Below are positions 1 to 10,860 of a DNA stretch of 64,000 nt, in pieces (the stretch's first letter is position 1; every line of letters begins with the position of its first letter). The stretch covers positions 23,878,527 through 23,942,526 of the forward strand of contig JAMKCF010000004.1 in assembly GCA_023634235.1 (NCBI GenBank), in the 5' to 3' direction. Under the pieces are notes generated by a model, which ran no database searches, was not told the origin of the DNA, and saw nothing but the letters and a program-made list of their open reading frames with translations. This stretch comes from Pisaster brevispinus. Its lineage: Eukaryota; Echinodermata; Asteroidea; Forcipulatida; Asteriidae. The position numbers and the translations under genes were made by a program.

Positions 1-239
1 GTGCTAGCATTGGGAAAAGGTTCAGTGAGTCTGCTGCCGCCAATGTCTCTAAGGTGACAAGTATTCTTAGATATTGAGAAGCATGTTAGATATTGGGAGA
101 TGAGGGCATTTGTATAGGTTCACTTGCTTTTCATATTTTGGTGTCTGGCTTCAGAAATCAATTCTCTCATAAAGTACATGTAAACTATGAAAACAATAGA
201 ATTCACAAGTCCTTGTTTCAATGATTGTTGTCTTTACAG

Positions 240-376
240 ATTATTACGACCGACCCAGTGCCCACACAATGGCAATCGTAACGACAATTGTGAATGCACC
301 GACGAGGGCCACCGTGAGGCTGGACTGACGACTTTCAGGAAGCTCAGATTCAACGTCACTACCATGGAAATCATCA
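240..376 (+). CDS. ADAMTS9/ADAMTS20-like: ADAMTS9/20-like coding exon A (GON domain, first visible)
   Basis: Acceptor TTTACAG ends at 239 and donor GTAAGT starts at 377. The exon begins with the third base of a codon, followed by 45 codons and one base. It carries the CPHNGNRNDNCEC motif and the AGLTTFRKLRF segment of the GON domain. Confidence 0.88.
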
Positions 377-1157
377 GTAAGTTTAGAGTAACTGTTACGA
401 CCATCTTGTTGTGCACCCATTCAAATCGATGTAAAACCAAAGTGAGGCTGGAAGGGCAAAAATAGTCTGGTCCCTGTTTTGGTCATTGAGAGCTAGCTTT
501 ATTGTTGCTGTAGCCTGCAGGGAACAAGATGGTGATTGCCGCATGAAAGTCTTAAGATTATTTTTTTACTTTTCAATGTTACCTTGAGGAGATTCACCTC
601 ATGGCTTTTATAACAGGGGTGAGAGTAATTACTTCGGGGGTCCTGGGTTCTAATCCCACATGAGTAGCATGCCTGTGGATTTTGTTCTACAGGACTCTGG
701 GGAAAGCACCGAGTGCACAGTGTCTGACACACGTCGTTATTGCTTTATAAAATTCATTTTGTACTGATAAATCACAGATATCTCATCTCATCTAACAAGG
801 TTATTTTTCCCCACTATTTTTCAATCCGACAGCAACTGACCCAACCTTTGCGGATGTCCGATACGGTCAGTTTGTCCCGTATGCTTCGGCCGGGGATTGC
901 TACAGTTCCGCTGCCTGTCCACAGGGTCGTTTTCGTATCAACCTGATTGGAACCAGACTAGCCTTAGCTCCAGGGGTAGACTGGGACACATCAGGGTATG
1001 CTGTCACTAAGAGACTAACCAGAGATGACGTGAGTATTTGTGGGAAAAACCAAAATTAAGACACATTTTGTTTGAGTCAAATTCATTGCAGACAATTCAT
1101 ACTTTGACCTGATGGTAAAATGCTGATAGCTGTGCATGCAAAACTGCTTCATCGAGT

Positions 1158-1204
<47 letters not shown>

Positions 1205-1670
1205 TTTAGTTTAGTGTTTCAAGAAACTCAATTTCAAAGCCATGCACCCTAGGCTGACCTGCCTACAGGTGACTTCAATACTCCAATATCCTGCTTAATA
1301 AAAAGTTTTTAAAAAGTCTAAGACACATTGACTGCAATTATGGCATAAAAAAGTTGTTCTTCCCAAAAGTTTTGTTACAACTTGGACTTTCACAAAGGTT
1401 ATTTCTAAGCCACTACTTGGTCTGAAAAAAATTGTCAATTGATGTGGCCCAGGACACTGCAAGTGTTTAACATTGACAACAGGTATTCCTAAATTAGAAG
1501 GGTTTTTGAAAATACCCCATTTTTTAATAGGTTTTAACAGTGAAATGTTCTTGTTTGTTCTTTCCTTGTTTCAGTTGGACCAGAGAGTAGCCGGCCGATG
1601 TGGTGGGTTCTGTGGGATGTGTTTTCCTGATGGAAGGAGAGACATTCTAAGAGTGACGTATCTATCATGA
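240..1670 (+). CDS. ADAMTS9/ADAMTS20-like: ADAMTS9/20-type metalloprotease, 3' end (GON domain), 5' part outside window
   Basis: Three phase-compatible exons (240-376, 833-1029, 1575-1670) encode about 143 residues ending at TGA 1668-1670. Seen: a Cys-Pro-x-Asn-Gly segment followed by Asp-Asn-Cys-x-Cys, then a DPTFADVRYGQFVPYASAGD segment, then GDCYSSAACPQGRFRINL, and finally RVAGRCGGFCGMC. Known: this succession of paired cysteines and the CPQGRF-INL and GKCGGYCG-type motifs is the GON domain, found at the C terminus of ADAMTS9, ADAMTS20 and nematode GON-1. These are secreted zinc proteases that remodel extracellular matrix proteoglycans. Only the end of the domain is here; the protease, disintegrin and thrombospondin repeats must lie before position 1. 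All exon junctions are canonical: acceptors TTTACAG, CGACAG and TTTCAG; donors GTAAGT and GTGAGT. Family assignment is confident; the exact paralogue is not. Confidence 0.9.
600..735 (+). repeat. Possible tRNA-SINE remnant in an ADAMTS intron
   Basis: GGGTTCTAATCCC at about 648 resembles a Pol III B box, with a related phrase (GAGTAGTATGCCTGTGGAT) near 1850. No A box is clear. It lies in the intron 377-832, which is otherwise featureless. Confidence 0.35.
833..1029 (+). CDS. ADAMTS9/ADAMTS20-like: ADAMTS9/20-like coding exon B (GON domain core)
   Basis: Acceptor CGACAG and donor GTGAGT. Two bases complete the split codon from exon A, then 65 codons end in phase 0. It includes GDCYSSAACPQGRFRINL, the most diagnostic GON segment. 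Confidence 0.9.
1159..1200. repeat. Poly(T) tract of 42 bases in an ADAMTS intron
   Basis: An uninterrupted T run inside the 545-bp intron 1030-1574. It may be the tail of an old retroposon inserted in antisense, or a simple homopolymer. Nothing else is recognisable in that intron. Confidence 0.9.
1575..1670 (+). CDS. ADAMTS9/ADAMTS20-like: ADAMTS9/20-like terminal coding exon
   Basis: Acceptor TTTCAG in phase 0, 31 codons and TGA. It encodes the closing GRCGGFCGMC cysteine cluster and a short basic tail ending VTYLS. Confidence 0.88.
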   Translation: MDQRVAGRCGGFCGMCFPDGRRDILRVTYLS

Positions 1671-1677
1671 CACTCAG

Positions 1678-2121
1678 GTACGCAATGATCTCACATTAGA
1701 ACTACGAGACCATTTAATTTGGATAAATGAAAAACGAATGAGCTGTTGACCAGAGCTGTTGACAACACACCCATCAAGTATAATATAATAGAAGCTGCAA
1801 GGGTATTAGTTTGTGTCGACACCGTTCAAATAATCTCTCTAGAATGCCTGAGTAGTATGCCTGTGGATTGTTTTCTAGCAAGACTAGAAAAGTAACGGGT
1901 ACAGACATCAGTGAAAGGTACATACCCGAATAATGTGGTGTTGAAAAGAATATCAGAATGACAGTTCTTTTCTAGTCTTGGTTTCAAGTTTGAGATCGGG
2001 GTTACTTGATTACTAAACCTGAATCTTTTCCTGCTAACATTACTTGAAAGTTGTTTAGCAATAACTAATTGATTTTTTTCCCCCTTCTTTCTCTTTCTTC
2101 TTCCTTTTTTTTACTCTGCAG
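1678..2121 (+). other. Probable 3'UTR intron of the ADAMTS9/20-like gene
   Basis: CAG|GTACGC lies 7 bases after the stop codon. A long pyrimidine tract ending CTCTGCAG closes at 2121. Together they make a plausible 444-bp intron in the 3'UTR. The short stop-to-junction distance would not normally trigger nonsense-mediated decay. There is no RNA support here. Confidence 0.5.
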
Positions 2122-2383
2122 GGAATTTCAGTTATATTGGAGCCAAGAGTCTGTAAATATTCCATAAGTTTATTTTTTTCCGAGATGTAATATAATTTTG
2201 GCAGATACTGTTGTTATTTGTTTTGTTTTTTTAAAGAAAAAAACCATGGTGCTCATGAGAAACTCCTTGACAGGGAACAATGAATTTAACGTAGAAATAA
2301 TGATGAAATCACTTGGATTGTAGAAATCATTTAGCTGCTTCTACAAAACAGTAATTAACTTTTTTTTGGTTTACTTTACTGCG

Positions 2384-2735
2384 CCCAGTTTCATAAAGCC
2401 TGTAAGTAAACAAATTGTTAAGCACATAAGCATCTTGCTTAGCAGAAACAGGTTACCAGCCAAAATTCTGCAAAGTTTACATTCATGCGACTGGTGCCCC
2501 ACTAAATGTTTGCTTTAGCAAATAAGCAGTATTTTCTGCTTAGAAACTTGTTGAAAGTGGGACCTGATCAGGGCCCAATTAAAGGGTTCTATACAAGTTT
2601 TCTGTCAAGCAACAATTTTTGGGAAACCAATCACAAACAATATTCTTTGCATGTTATTTTGCCTGGTAACCTGTTTCTGCTGAGCAAGATTTGTCTGTGC
2701 TTAGCACTTTGTTTGAATTATGCCCTGACTAGCTG
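2384..2735. repeat. Two degenerate palindromic MITE copies (GGGCCCAATTTCATA family)
   Basis: A CCCAGTTTCATAAAGC start, TTAAGCACATAAGC, a GGTTACCAGCC core and CTGCTTAG repeats match copies of the family seen later in UBE2H and ZC3HC1. A second, inverted copy follows, from GGGCCCAATTAAAGG to about 2730. They lie in the 3' flank of the ADAMTS-like gene. Confidence 0.6.
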
Positions 2736-2999
2736 ATGATATAGCTTATTCTAAACAAAAGGATTTTTTAACCCTGTCTTTGGCCATTGCTGAAATCTCA
2801 TCTGCCATTAATAAGCCAAAGATGGAGCTGGGGTTTATGAAAACAACTTGGTGAGTTTTTGCTTTTTGTTCTCAGCTGGGTTTTGATCAATTTGCTTAGT
2901 CCACTTGTTTAATGTCTTTTTGACCGGCCGCCTATTTCAGCCGTCGTTTCTTTTTATGGCTTCCCTTTAACCACCTGAGAATTCTGTTCACCTTTTGTT

Positions 3000-3440
3000 A
3001 TTATGTGCCTGTTGAGATGTAGTGGCTACCTTTGTATTGGGGACACTTTTGTATTGTGGTCACATATTATCATTACAGCTACCTGTGTAATATGGCCACC
3101 TCCGTACAACGAGAATCACCCTCCTTTTTGACCCTCTTAAAATCTTGTGCCTTCCTTTGCTTTTGTGATGGATGTCATTTGTATAGTGGCTGTGTAATGT
3201 CTTCCTTGCTGTGTCAGCCTTCACACTTTTGTCTGCCTTTGCATGGTGGCAACTTTGAAACTTTATGGTGACGCTCTTTCATTGTGACCACCTGTGTATT
3301 GTGACCACCCACCACTTAAGCCTCCCTTTTTGCTACCATGGCCGCTCTGAATCCAGTGTTTCACTCTACCCATCTGCTACCCTGACCATTGCAAACAGCT
3401 GCCCAATTAGACTGCTGGTGTCTGGTAATGGCTTGTCCAT
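3000..3440. repeat. Degenerate GTGGTCACCTGTGTATTG-like minisatellite
   Basis: Variants of TGTATTGTGGTCAC and TGTGACCACCTGTGTATTG recur at irregular spacing. The open frames through it look like by-products. The neighbouring stretch 2736-3000 shows nothing recognisable. Confidence 0.45.
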
Positions 3441-4080
3441 CTCCAAATTCTCACTGCCCAGTTGCCATCCTTTTTTTTAAGGCAGAATAATGAAGAGCCA
3501 TTCAGTGTCTAAAATGTAGTCAGGTATTTAAGACGAACACCTTAGGCTGGGCCTGAGTTAAGCCACTTTGGCTATGGCTATCTCTGGGTTGGCTGCAACC
3601 ACAATGTTGAAGAATAGGACTTTCCGGTGTTCTGGCCGTAGCCACTTGCCAAAGCCATCAATTGGGACATGGCTGTCTCCAATGAACGTCATAACTCTAA
3701 ACACGGACCACATGCCAAGACCAACATTGGCCATTCCTGTATTAAAATAATACAAACTTAAACAAGCTGCATTATTTCTCTTCCTGGTTTTTTTTAGGGC
3801 CACTCAGCTTATCACAGATTGTTACTTAACTGTGAAGTTTGTACTTTTGTATTGGTTTTAGTAATATTATTCCTTTTTAAATTGGTAAGGGACCAAGCAA
3901 TGTATAAACTTTTCGCAAGCAATGACCATGCAAATTTTGTAACTTTGTATACAAATATAATGTGCTTTTTGCAATATTATACCAGGGAACGTCAGTTGGT
4001 TTTAACAATATCAATTTTAACATGTAAAATCTTCCAAGGTTTGTGAACTAAGAAGAGTTAGAAACTACTTTTACTAAATA
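3441..4080. other. Intergenic DNA, no gene seen
   Basis: Contains a fragment of the GGCTATGGCTATC/GGCCGTAGCCACTTG repeat family (3565-3660; relatives near 18.6 and 53.7 kb). No splice-bounded open frame or known domain was found. Confidence 0.6.
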
Positions 4081-4335
4081 GCATGTTGTGGCCAAGCGGT
4101 CTAGAGCATCAGCCTCAAGCTCTGATGGTCGAGTGATCAGAGTGGGGGTTCGAATCCTGGTCGAGACACTTGTGTCCTTGGGCAAGGCACTTTATCACAC
4201 AGGAGTAAATGTGTATCTGTAAGGGTGTTACTTGTTGATGTGAATGACTAGCAATTAAAACAACCAATATGTTCCCGGTTCTGCATACTCCTAAGGAGCT
4301 TAGATGGTTTCAGGAACACTTGAGGCCTAATGAAC
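4081..4335 (+). repeat. tRNA-derived SINE, family 1
   Basis: An A-box-like TGGCCAAGCGGTCTAGAG is followed by a long variable-arm-like segment and B box GGTTCGAATCC. The body contains CCTTGGGCAAGGCACTT and AGGAGTAAATG. The long variable arm suggests a Leu/Ser-type tRNA head. The copy at 5975-6260 shares the head and body. Confidence 0.8.
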
Positions 4336-5974
4336 TGGGGTGGTTAACTGTGGTAACTGTGTAATGGATACATTGTTTATAATTGCCTAACAAATGTCTG
4401 TTAATAGTCGTTGTTAAATATGGTATATCTGTGACATGAAATTTGCCATAGTAACAAATACTTATTCAACCAATCAGCATACAAGTTTTAGTTATTAAAT
4501 AATCCTGCTGGTTTAAAAAAATTTTTATCATACTTAGTTGAAATACATGAAGGAGGATATATTCATTTGTATAATTTAATTATGGTCCGCATATTTTTTA
4601 TTTGTAACAAAAGACAAAGTTGTTGTGACTTACTTGGTCCAATATTTGGTGACTTTGTAAGAGGTCCAGTAACTGTTTACCACTTGGTCCAATATTTTGA
4701 TATAGATCCTTTTGCAATGACTGAATATACCATTTGGTGTTTCCGATGAAGTTGTGCTATGTAATTTTTTCTTGCTAAATACTTATTTTGCATCATACAG
4801 AAATGCTGCAAACCAGTACTTTTTATTACTCTGTAAATAAACTACAATTTCCCAACAAGATAATGTATTCATAAATGCATGTTCATGCATAAATGCATAT
4901 TTTATGTTAACCATGGCTTGCATACTGGTAACCGAGCTTTGCAGTTGGTATTCATAGGCTTTTGCAACTGAATGTTGTTGTTTTCTAAATGCAGGCGTGC
5001 AACTTTTAACCTGATTTCTGTTTTTTCCCCTTTAGTGCCATAGAAAATTTAAAACACTGGTTGGCTCTTTTTTTCTTTTTCTTTTTTGTTTTCTTTTTTT
5101 TTGGGGGGGGGGGTTTACAATTACAAAGCTGGATATCTGTAAATGTTTTATTATTTTCCTGCAAAAAGTTGATACACGCTTCACTTTCTACAATTGTAAT
5201 ATGAACTGTATACATGTAAATGAATCAACATGATGTGCAAATATCCGATGGGTAAATACATATGGGCAATTTGTCTCATTTGTTTAATAGAACAGCATTT
5301 TCAAAAATCTTATTCATTCTTACAGAACTTTTTATGTAATAAACATTGCAAATAAACACTTTCCAGGTATATGGGGCAATCTGTGCGCATTCTATAATAC
5401 ACAGAGTTTGCTGCCACCGAAGGTCTCCTTTAGAAAGTGGACATAGACCTTGTGCATTGACATCATACAGCCACCATCTTTGAGGTGAACTGATGATGAA
5501 ACAATGGAAACGCGCAGATTTGTGCGTGTGGCACACAAGATGGACCAGTGAACAACCTCCTTTTGACCTCTAAGTGAAGGTGCCCTGCTCAAATGAGGTC
5601 ATATGCGTAAGGTCTATTATCAAACTGTAAATTTTGCATCATATTATGCCAGAACCACAAAATTGTAGTGCTTTTTTGCTGAAGAGCGTGAACCTGTATT
5701 GAGAAAATCATGGTATGTAATCATTATGACTCTTCAGAATGGAGACAATTTTGTGTTTGCAGAAGAGACAAAAATTGTATCTGTTTCTAAAATCTGAGTC
5801 AGCTTGTTTGCACTCAGCTTAAGTGAAACTATGTCAACTTCCATAGTTACCAGTAGTCAGTAATTAATTAGGTAGAAAATTCCCCCATTGTGTATCAAAT
5901 AATTCATTCATGCACAGGGTTTTTATAGTATCTTGTAAACTCTTACAAGACTATTGAATTAAGAAGAGCTAAAA
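4336..5974. other. Intergenic AT-rich DNA
   Basis: No gene recognised. It includes an AATAAA at about 4836 that could be a distal polyadenylation signal for the upstream gene, pyrimidine/G-rich homopolymers at 5067-5114, and no clear transposon ends. Confidence 0.5.
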
Positions 5975-6260
5975 ACTACTCATAATGTTAGCTCGAGTGG
6001 TCTAAGGCATCAAACTCAAGTTCTTGTGACTGAGTCATCAGAGTGTGGGTTTTGAATCCCAGTAGTGAAACTTGTGATTTGGGGCAAGACACTCATAACT
6101 ATAATTGCTTCTCAGCACCCAGGAGTAAATGGGTAGAGGTTGTTGATGTAAATGATAAGCAGCCTGTGCGCACTTTGGCTGCTGGTGCTGCATACTCCAA
6201 AGGAGCTGAGATATTTTCAGGAATGCCGAAGTCCCAATGAACAGGGGTAGTAATAGTATA
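5975..6260 (+). repeat. tRNA-derived SINE, family 1 (second copy)
   Basis: GTTAGCTCGAGTGGTCTAAGG head, TCAAACTCAAGTTC anticodon-like segment, degenerate B box GGTTTTGAATCCC, then GGGGCAAGACACT and AGGAGTAAATGGGTA as in the first copy. Confidence 0.75.
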
Positions 6261-6537
6261 AAGTGCTTCCATACAATGTTTAAAAAGCGCTTATAAATGC
6301 CTGTTGCTTTTGTTATTAGTATTACTTTTCATTATTATACTTATTGAATGCGTGTTGTGGTCAAAGTGACAACAATGCGTTATATTGTTCTTTATTCACA
6401 GTTGGTACTAATTGCTAAATCACTGCCAAACTTGCGTGTGCTTTCTTTTTTATGTCTTTCTAAGTTGTTTGCTTTTTTCCTGTCTTTCAAATGTAAATGC
6501 TTAATACATAAATATTTATGCATTATTAGCTTGTGGA

Positions 6538-6576
6538 TTTTTTTTTTTTGCGTGTTTTTTTTGTTTTGATTTTTTG

Positions 6577-6612
<36 letters not shown>
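6538..6612. repeat. T-rich homopolymer tract
   Basis: Runs of T with a few G interruptions. They generate a spurious polylysine open frame on the opposite strand. Confidence 0.9.
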
Positions 6613-6749
6613 GGGGCGCGATGGTTATGTTGTCTTGACACAATACAAGCGGGCTTTTTAGTTTGCTTTTTAATGGTGCTTTGCATTTGCTAATATAAGT
6701 CTTGCCTGTTTGCACAATGGACCAATCGGGTGATAATGTTCCTTTGTTG

Positions 6750-6860
6750 TAGTTGGACACTCTGGAACGCTACGTGGCAACAGACATATCAGGTAATTTT
6801 TCCTCTCCTCATTGAAAGTTCTGAGCATGCGCACATTTCCGATATCTGAGTGATGTCCTC
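6750..6860. repeat. Partial copy of the GGAACGCTAGGTGGC palindromic repeat
   Basis: CTCTGGAACGCTACGTGGCA, TCAGGTAATTT and TTCTGAGCATGCGCACATTT match the more complete element at 19602-19752. The right-hand arm is degraded here. Confidence 0.6.
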
Positions 6861-7620
6861 GAAAGTTTCCTTTGCTCCAAAATAGTCATTATTCATGGGA
6901 TTGACCCCTCCTGGTAGCCACTACCGAGTCAGGCAAAGTTTGTCCAAAAAAAATCAAAATTCAGAAGTCATTCAAATTTACGGTTTATATTTTGGTCAGA
7001 CAATGGAGGAAGCTGATATTTTACAGTTGGAATGTGTAATAAAAACAAGGAGTGAATTTACTCATGCAGACAAGGGATGGTAGAACACTGGTAAACCAAG
7101 CTCAGATTTATACAAACATGTGAAATTTGCACGAGTACTGGCAAAAGACGCCGGCACACTTCATGATATAAAAAAAATGTAACAAAATAGGTAACAAAAC
7201 AAAACAAAACTAAAACACCTAACGCCATCTTGTTGACAAGAAGTCTGCACGTGTTGGCGAAGTTTTGATATTTTTGTGCATGTATTATAGTTTTTCGGTT
7301 TTTAAACTTTAGGAATGGGTGTTCCTTTAAAACAATGTCAAAAACTGGTGATGAGTTGGTGACATTTTAAGAGATTGTTAGAATAGGATGTAAATAAATG
7401 TTAATATTGAACATTATTTATTTATATATAAAAGATGTAATTGTTTTTGCTACACACTGTAAAAAAAGACCACTGATTCAATGGTGTATTTTCTATTGGA
7501 CGTTTTAATTAATAAGTACGAAGCTGTCTGCTTTTTTGTTTAACTGATTACATTATTTTTCGGTTGTTTAAGCTCCCCTCAATGTTGAGGATGTGTTATT
7601 CGTAAAAACGTTCGTGTTAT
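6861..7620. other. Intergenic DNA left of the large inverted-repeat element
   Basis: No gene or transposon boundary seen. The sequence just before 7621 has no counterpart beyond 16047, which is why the inverted repeat is judged to end at these points. Confidence 0.5.
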
Positions 7621-8287
7621 AACTCCAGTTTTGCCGTCTGAAAAGATTCTTGCGTTGTCTTATTTTGTTTTTGTCTGTTTAACACCGTGGAAAAATTAGG
7701 ATCATTTGATGTGATTTAATGTCTCTGGATGTAAGCTTTATCGTGTAGTTTATACAAGTTCAAAATGTGGAATAGGATTATGCCTCATGGAACCCGTGTA
7801 AACACTAAGATTGTCATAAAACAGGTAATTTTGTGGCATTTCTATTTCCACCTTCATCAAGTAAACAACGACACTTGAGAGTACAACGGCCGGAAATAGC
7901 TGTAGGTCATTGTACTGTTGCGTCTTGCTGTCAATCAAAATGAAACAATCGACTTTTGTTAAGAGTATCTGGGTTTACATAATCTTTTACAGCTTGTAGT
8001 TTTCATAATTTTGTATTTCTACCTCAATATACCTCAACGTATGGCTGTGCCTTAGACTATGCCGAGATCAATATGTGGGCATAGGCCAACTACCATGCTA
8101 CTACACTAGGTCTACACAAAAAGAGGAATTATGTCTGCTGATTTTAAACTGCTTACCAAACGAAATCACGTGTGGTACCATCAAAAGAATGGACAATTTC
8201 GACCTTTGCAGAGTCTTTCTCAAAAGCCGACGTTCTAAAAGTTTGACACCTAACAGTCCTCCACACTGAACTTACCAATTTGTGTTT
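7621..8287 (+). repeat. Left inverted arm of the foldback element
   Basis: Shares with the right arm, in reverse complement, GTGGCATTTCTATTTCCACC, GTCAATCAAAATGAAACAAT, the TTTAACACCGTGG segment and an inner end near CCTGAACTTACC/CACTGAACTTACC. Small indels separate the arms, so they are old or not homogenised. Confidence 0.8.
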
Positions 8288-8499
8288 TTTTCAAGGCACC
8301 ATAGTTTTAATGAAGGGGTTTGGGTGGGTATTGATTTGAAAATAAATTTGCTGATTTTAATTTGTGATTTATTTGGAACAGCTACCGAATAAAGAGAATG
8401 ACGATACTGTGTAATTGAATTTCTGGTTGATAAGGATAATCATTGTTTTGTCTGTTCGAATTTAATTTTAAACCTAAAAATGGACAGCTTTAAATAAAA

Positions 8500-8600
8500 A
8501 AGTAGTAAAAGAACACCCAGGAATCGAACCCAGCACCTCTGTGTTCAGAGTCCGGAGCCCTTCCACTGAGCCACTGAGCCACTGGGCCACTGCGTTCAAG
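8500..8600 (-). repeat. Inverted single tRNA-Gln-like unit
   Basis: On the minus strand it reads GGCCCAGTGGCTCAGTGG, then GGGCTCCGGACTCTGAAC, then a B box GGTTCGATTCC and GGGTGTTCTTTT. It is the same tRNA-like head as the array at 11.0-12.5 kb but on the opposite strand. Confidence 0.75.
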
Positions 8601-8649
8601 TTTAATTAAAAAACCCCAAACATCAAATTGATACCGGGCAATTTTATAT

Positions 8650-9690
8650 CCTGATTTTGACGCATCGTTATATCAAAAACTAGTCAATATCTTAAAAAGT
8701 TGCCAAGGTAAACGACTCAAACCAAGAATTTTCTGCTCCTCGCACTCCGTTTGATTTTTCAGCCTCAAAAAATTTTTCTCTCCGATTTGCCTCACAATCA
8801 AAGGGGAAGGAACTGAAAATTACACTTCAATCTTGATTTTGAGGCACCGTTATATCGAAAACTAGTCAATATCTTAAAAAGTTGCCAAGGTAAACGACTC
8901 AAACCAAGAATTGTCTGCTCCTCGCACTCCGTTTCACCTCTATATCAAATTGCAGGCGATTTGGAAACAAACAATTTTCGGCCGATTTTGGCAAAAACGG
9001 CAAGGGGGTAAGCTTGCCATTTTTTCAGCCTCAAAAACTTTTTCTCTCCGATTTGCCTCAAAATCAAACCAAAGGAAGTCCTTGGTGTGTAGAAGACAGT
9101 CGTCAAATTACAGGTGCTTTGGACAAGGGGAAGGAACTGAAAATTACACTTCAATCTTGATTTTGAGGCACCGTTATATCGAAAACTAGTCAATATCTTA
9201 AAGAGTTGCCAAGGTAAACGACTCAAACCAAGAATTTTCTGCTCTTCGCACTCCGTTTTACCTCTATATCAAATTGCAGGTGATTTGGAAACAAAAAATT
9301 TTCGGCCGATTTTGGCAAAAACGGCAAGGGGGTAAGCTTGCCATTTTTTCAGCCTCAAAAACTTTTTCTCTCCGATTTGCCTCAAAATCAAACCAAAGGA
9401 AGTCCTTGGTGTGTAGAAGACAGTCGTCAAATTACAGGTGCTTTGGACAAGGGGAAGGAACTGAAAATTACATTTCAATCTTGATTTTGAGGCACCGTTA
9501 TATCGAAAACTAGTCAATATCTTAAAAAGTTGCCAAGGTAAACGACTCAAACCAAGAATTTTCTGCTCCTCGCACTCCGTTTCACCTCTATATCAAATAG
9601 CAGACGATTTGGAAACTAAAAAATTTCGGCCGATTTTGGCAAAAACTGCATGGGGGTATATATTCTTGCTTTTTTTTTAGCCTCATAACT
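8650..9690. repeat. 324-bp tandem repeat array
   Basis: The anchor TGCCAAGGTAAACGACTCAA recurs at 8701, 8883, 9207 and 9531. The last two steps are exactly 324 bp; the first, 182 bp, is an internally deleted unit. Units are nearly identical and each holds CTCGCACTCCGTTT, a CGGCCGATTTTGGCAAAAAC segment and CTCTCCGATTTGCCTCA. Open frames inside are by-products repeated with the unit. Confidence 0.92.
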
Positions 9691-10860
9691 GTGAGGGCGG
9701 AGTTTTTAAACCTTGCCACAAGATAACGAATAGTCGGGTAGCCTAGTTGGTCTGTTATCAACTAATCAATGCTTTATTTAGGGCACCGGACAGTGTGCCG
9801 CGTACAATTGCATTCAAAATGGTCTCCAAGCACGCTTGAGTCTGGCGGTCTCCTTGGACTATAATTACAGCATTTTGTCGTGGTTCTAATCTTCAGCGAA
9901 CTTTGTTCAGGCAAGACTAATGTATACTCGTTTATTCTGGTTCCATAATAAGTCTCTCAGACCCCTGAGAACGCTGATAATAGCAATGTTTCCGCTGTGT
10001 ATGTTTCTAGTAGCAGTACGTATGTTCAATTTTACACAATGCTTTTTGCTGGTATGCTTTTGCATGTACTGTTCCCAACACAATGGGCGATAGCGTGTTA
10101 TCGCTCCCTATGGTTCTCTGTTATTCAGTACCGTTTGCTGTTTCCTCGTTGATTATCCAGGGATTTCTATTATTATATAAAATTATTCACTTGCAGACGT
10201 AGTGTGCAGTCTATCTTACATCAATGTTGACAAAATGACTTCAACATGGGCTCAAGTCTGGCACAGTGACTGGCACGGTACTGCGTCTTCAATATCAAAT
10301 TGTCAACATATATTTTATTTACACATAACTCTTTTGATTTATTTAAACAAATAAATATACTTATATTTTTCTATTAAAACTGGAGTGTGTAAATTGTCTG
10401 CAAACTTATTATCTTGATTTTTATGATGGCAGTATTATTGTTAAACATGAAATTAATAAACGCGAATATTGAATAAAAAGAAGAAGCAGAAGAGGGAAAA
10501 AGAAGAAGAAAGAATCCGTGCCTTGTTTATATGGAGTTCAATTACTCAGATTAATAATATAAATATATAATATTTATTATTCGATGGTTTTGTCTGCCAC
10601 ATAACGCCCCGGTGTGAATATGCCCCCCCCCCCCCCATTCGCCCCTTTAAAAAGAAAAGACTTCTTTGATCGCTGTTATTTTCTCAGTTAAACACTTCTA
10701 AAAATTAAGGCTATAGTTTAGTCCCATGCATTTTATTTATCCAGAACACCGTCGAAATGACTGGCACTGTGCATGCCTTCTCCGTTGTACCCAGTCCCAA
10801 CCCTTTCATCGTATCTGTTTATACCCGGTGGTGATTCATTTTGAGGTACTATATTACGTT
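9691..10860. other. Unique spacer inside the foldback element
   Basis: No coding region recognised. Contains a purine-rich AAGAAGAAG tract near 10480-10515 and a C run at 10623-10637. A GTCGGGTAGCCTAGTTGG phrase at about 9734 resembles a tRNA A box without a matching B box. Confidence 0.5.

Noticed and set aside
6392..6760. 122-codon minus-strand open frame
   Set aside because: Its long lysine run is the reverse complement of a T homopolymer. There is no domain or splice context.
8911..9550. Four ~80-93-codon open frames on both strands
   Set aside because: By-products of the 324-bp tandem unit. Both strands are open in the same unit and no protein family is recognisable.
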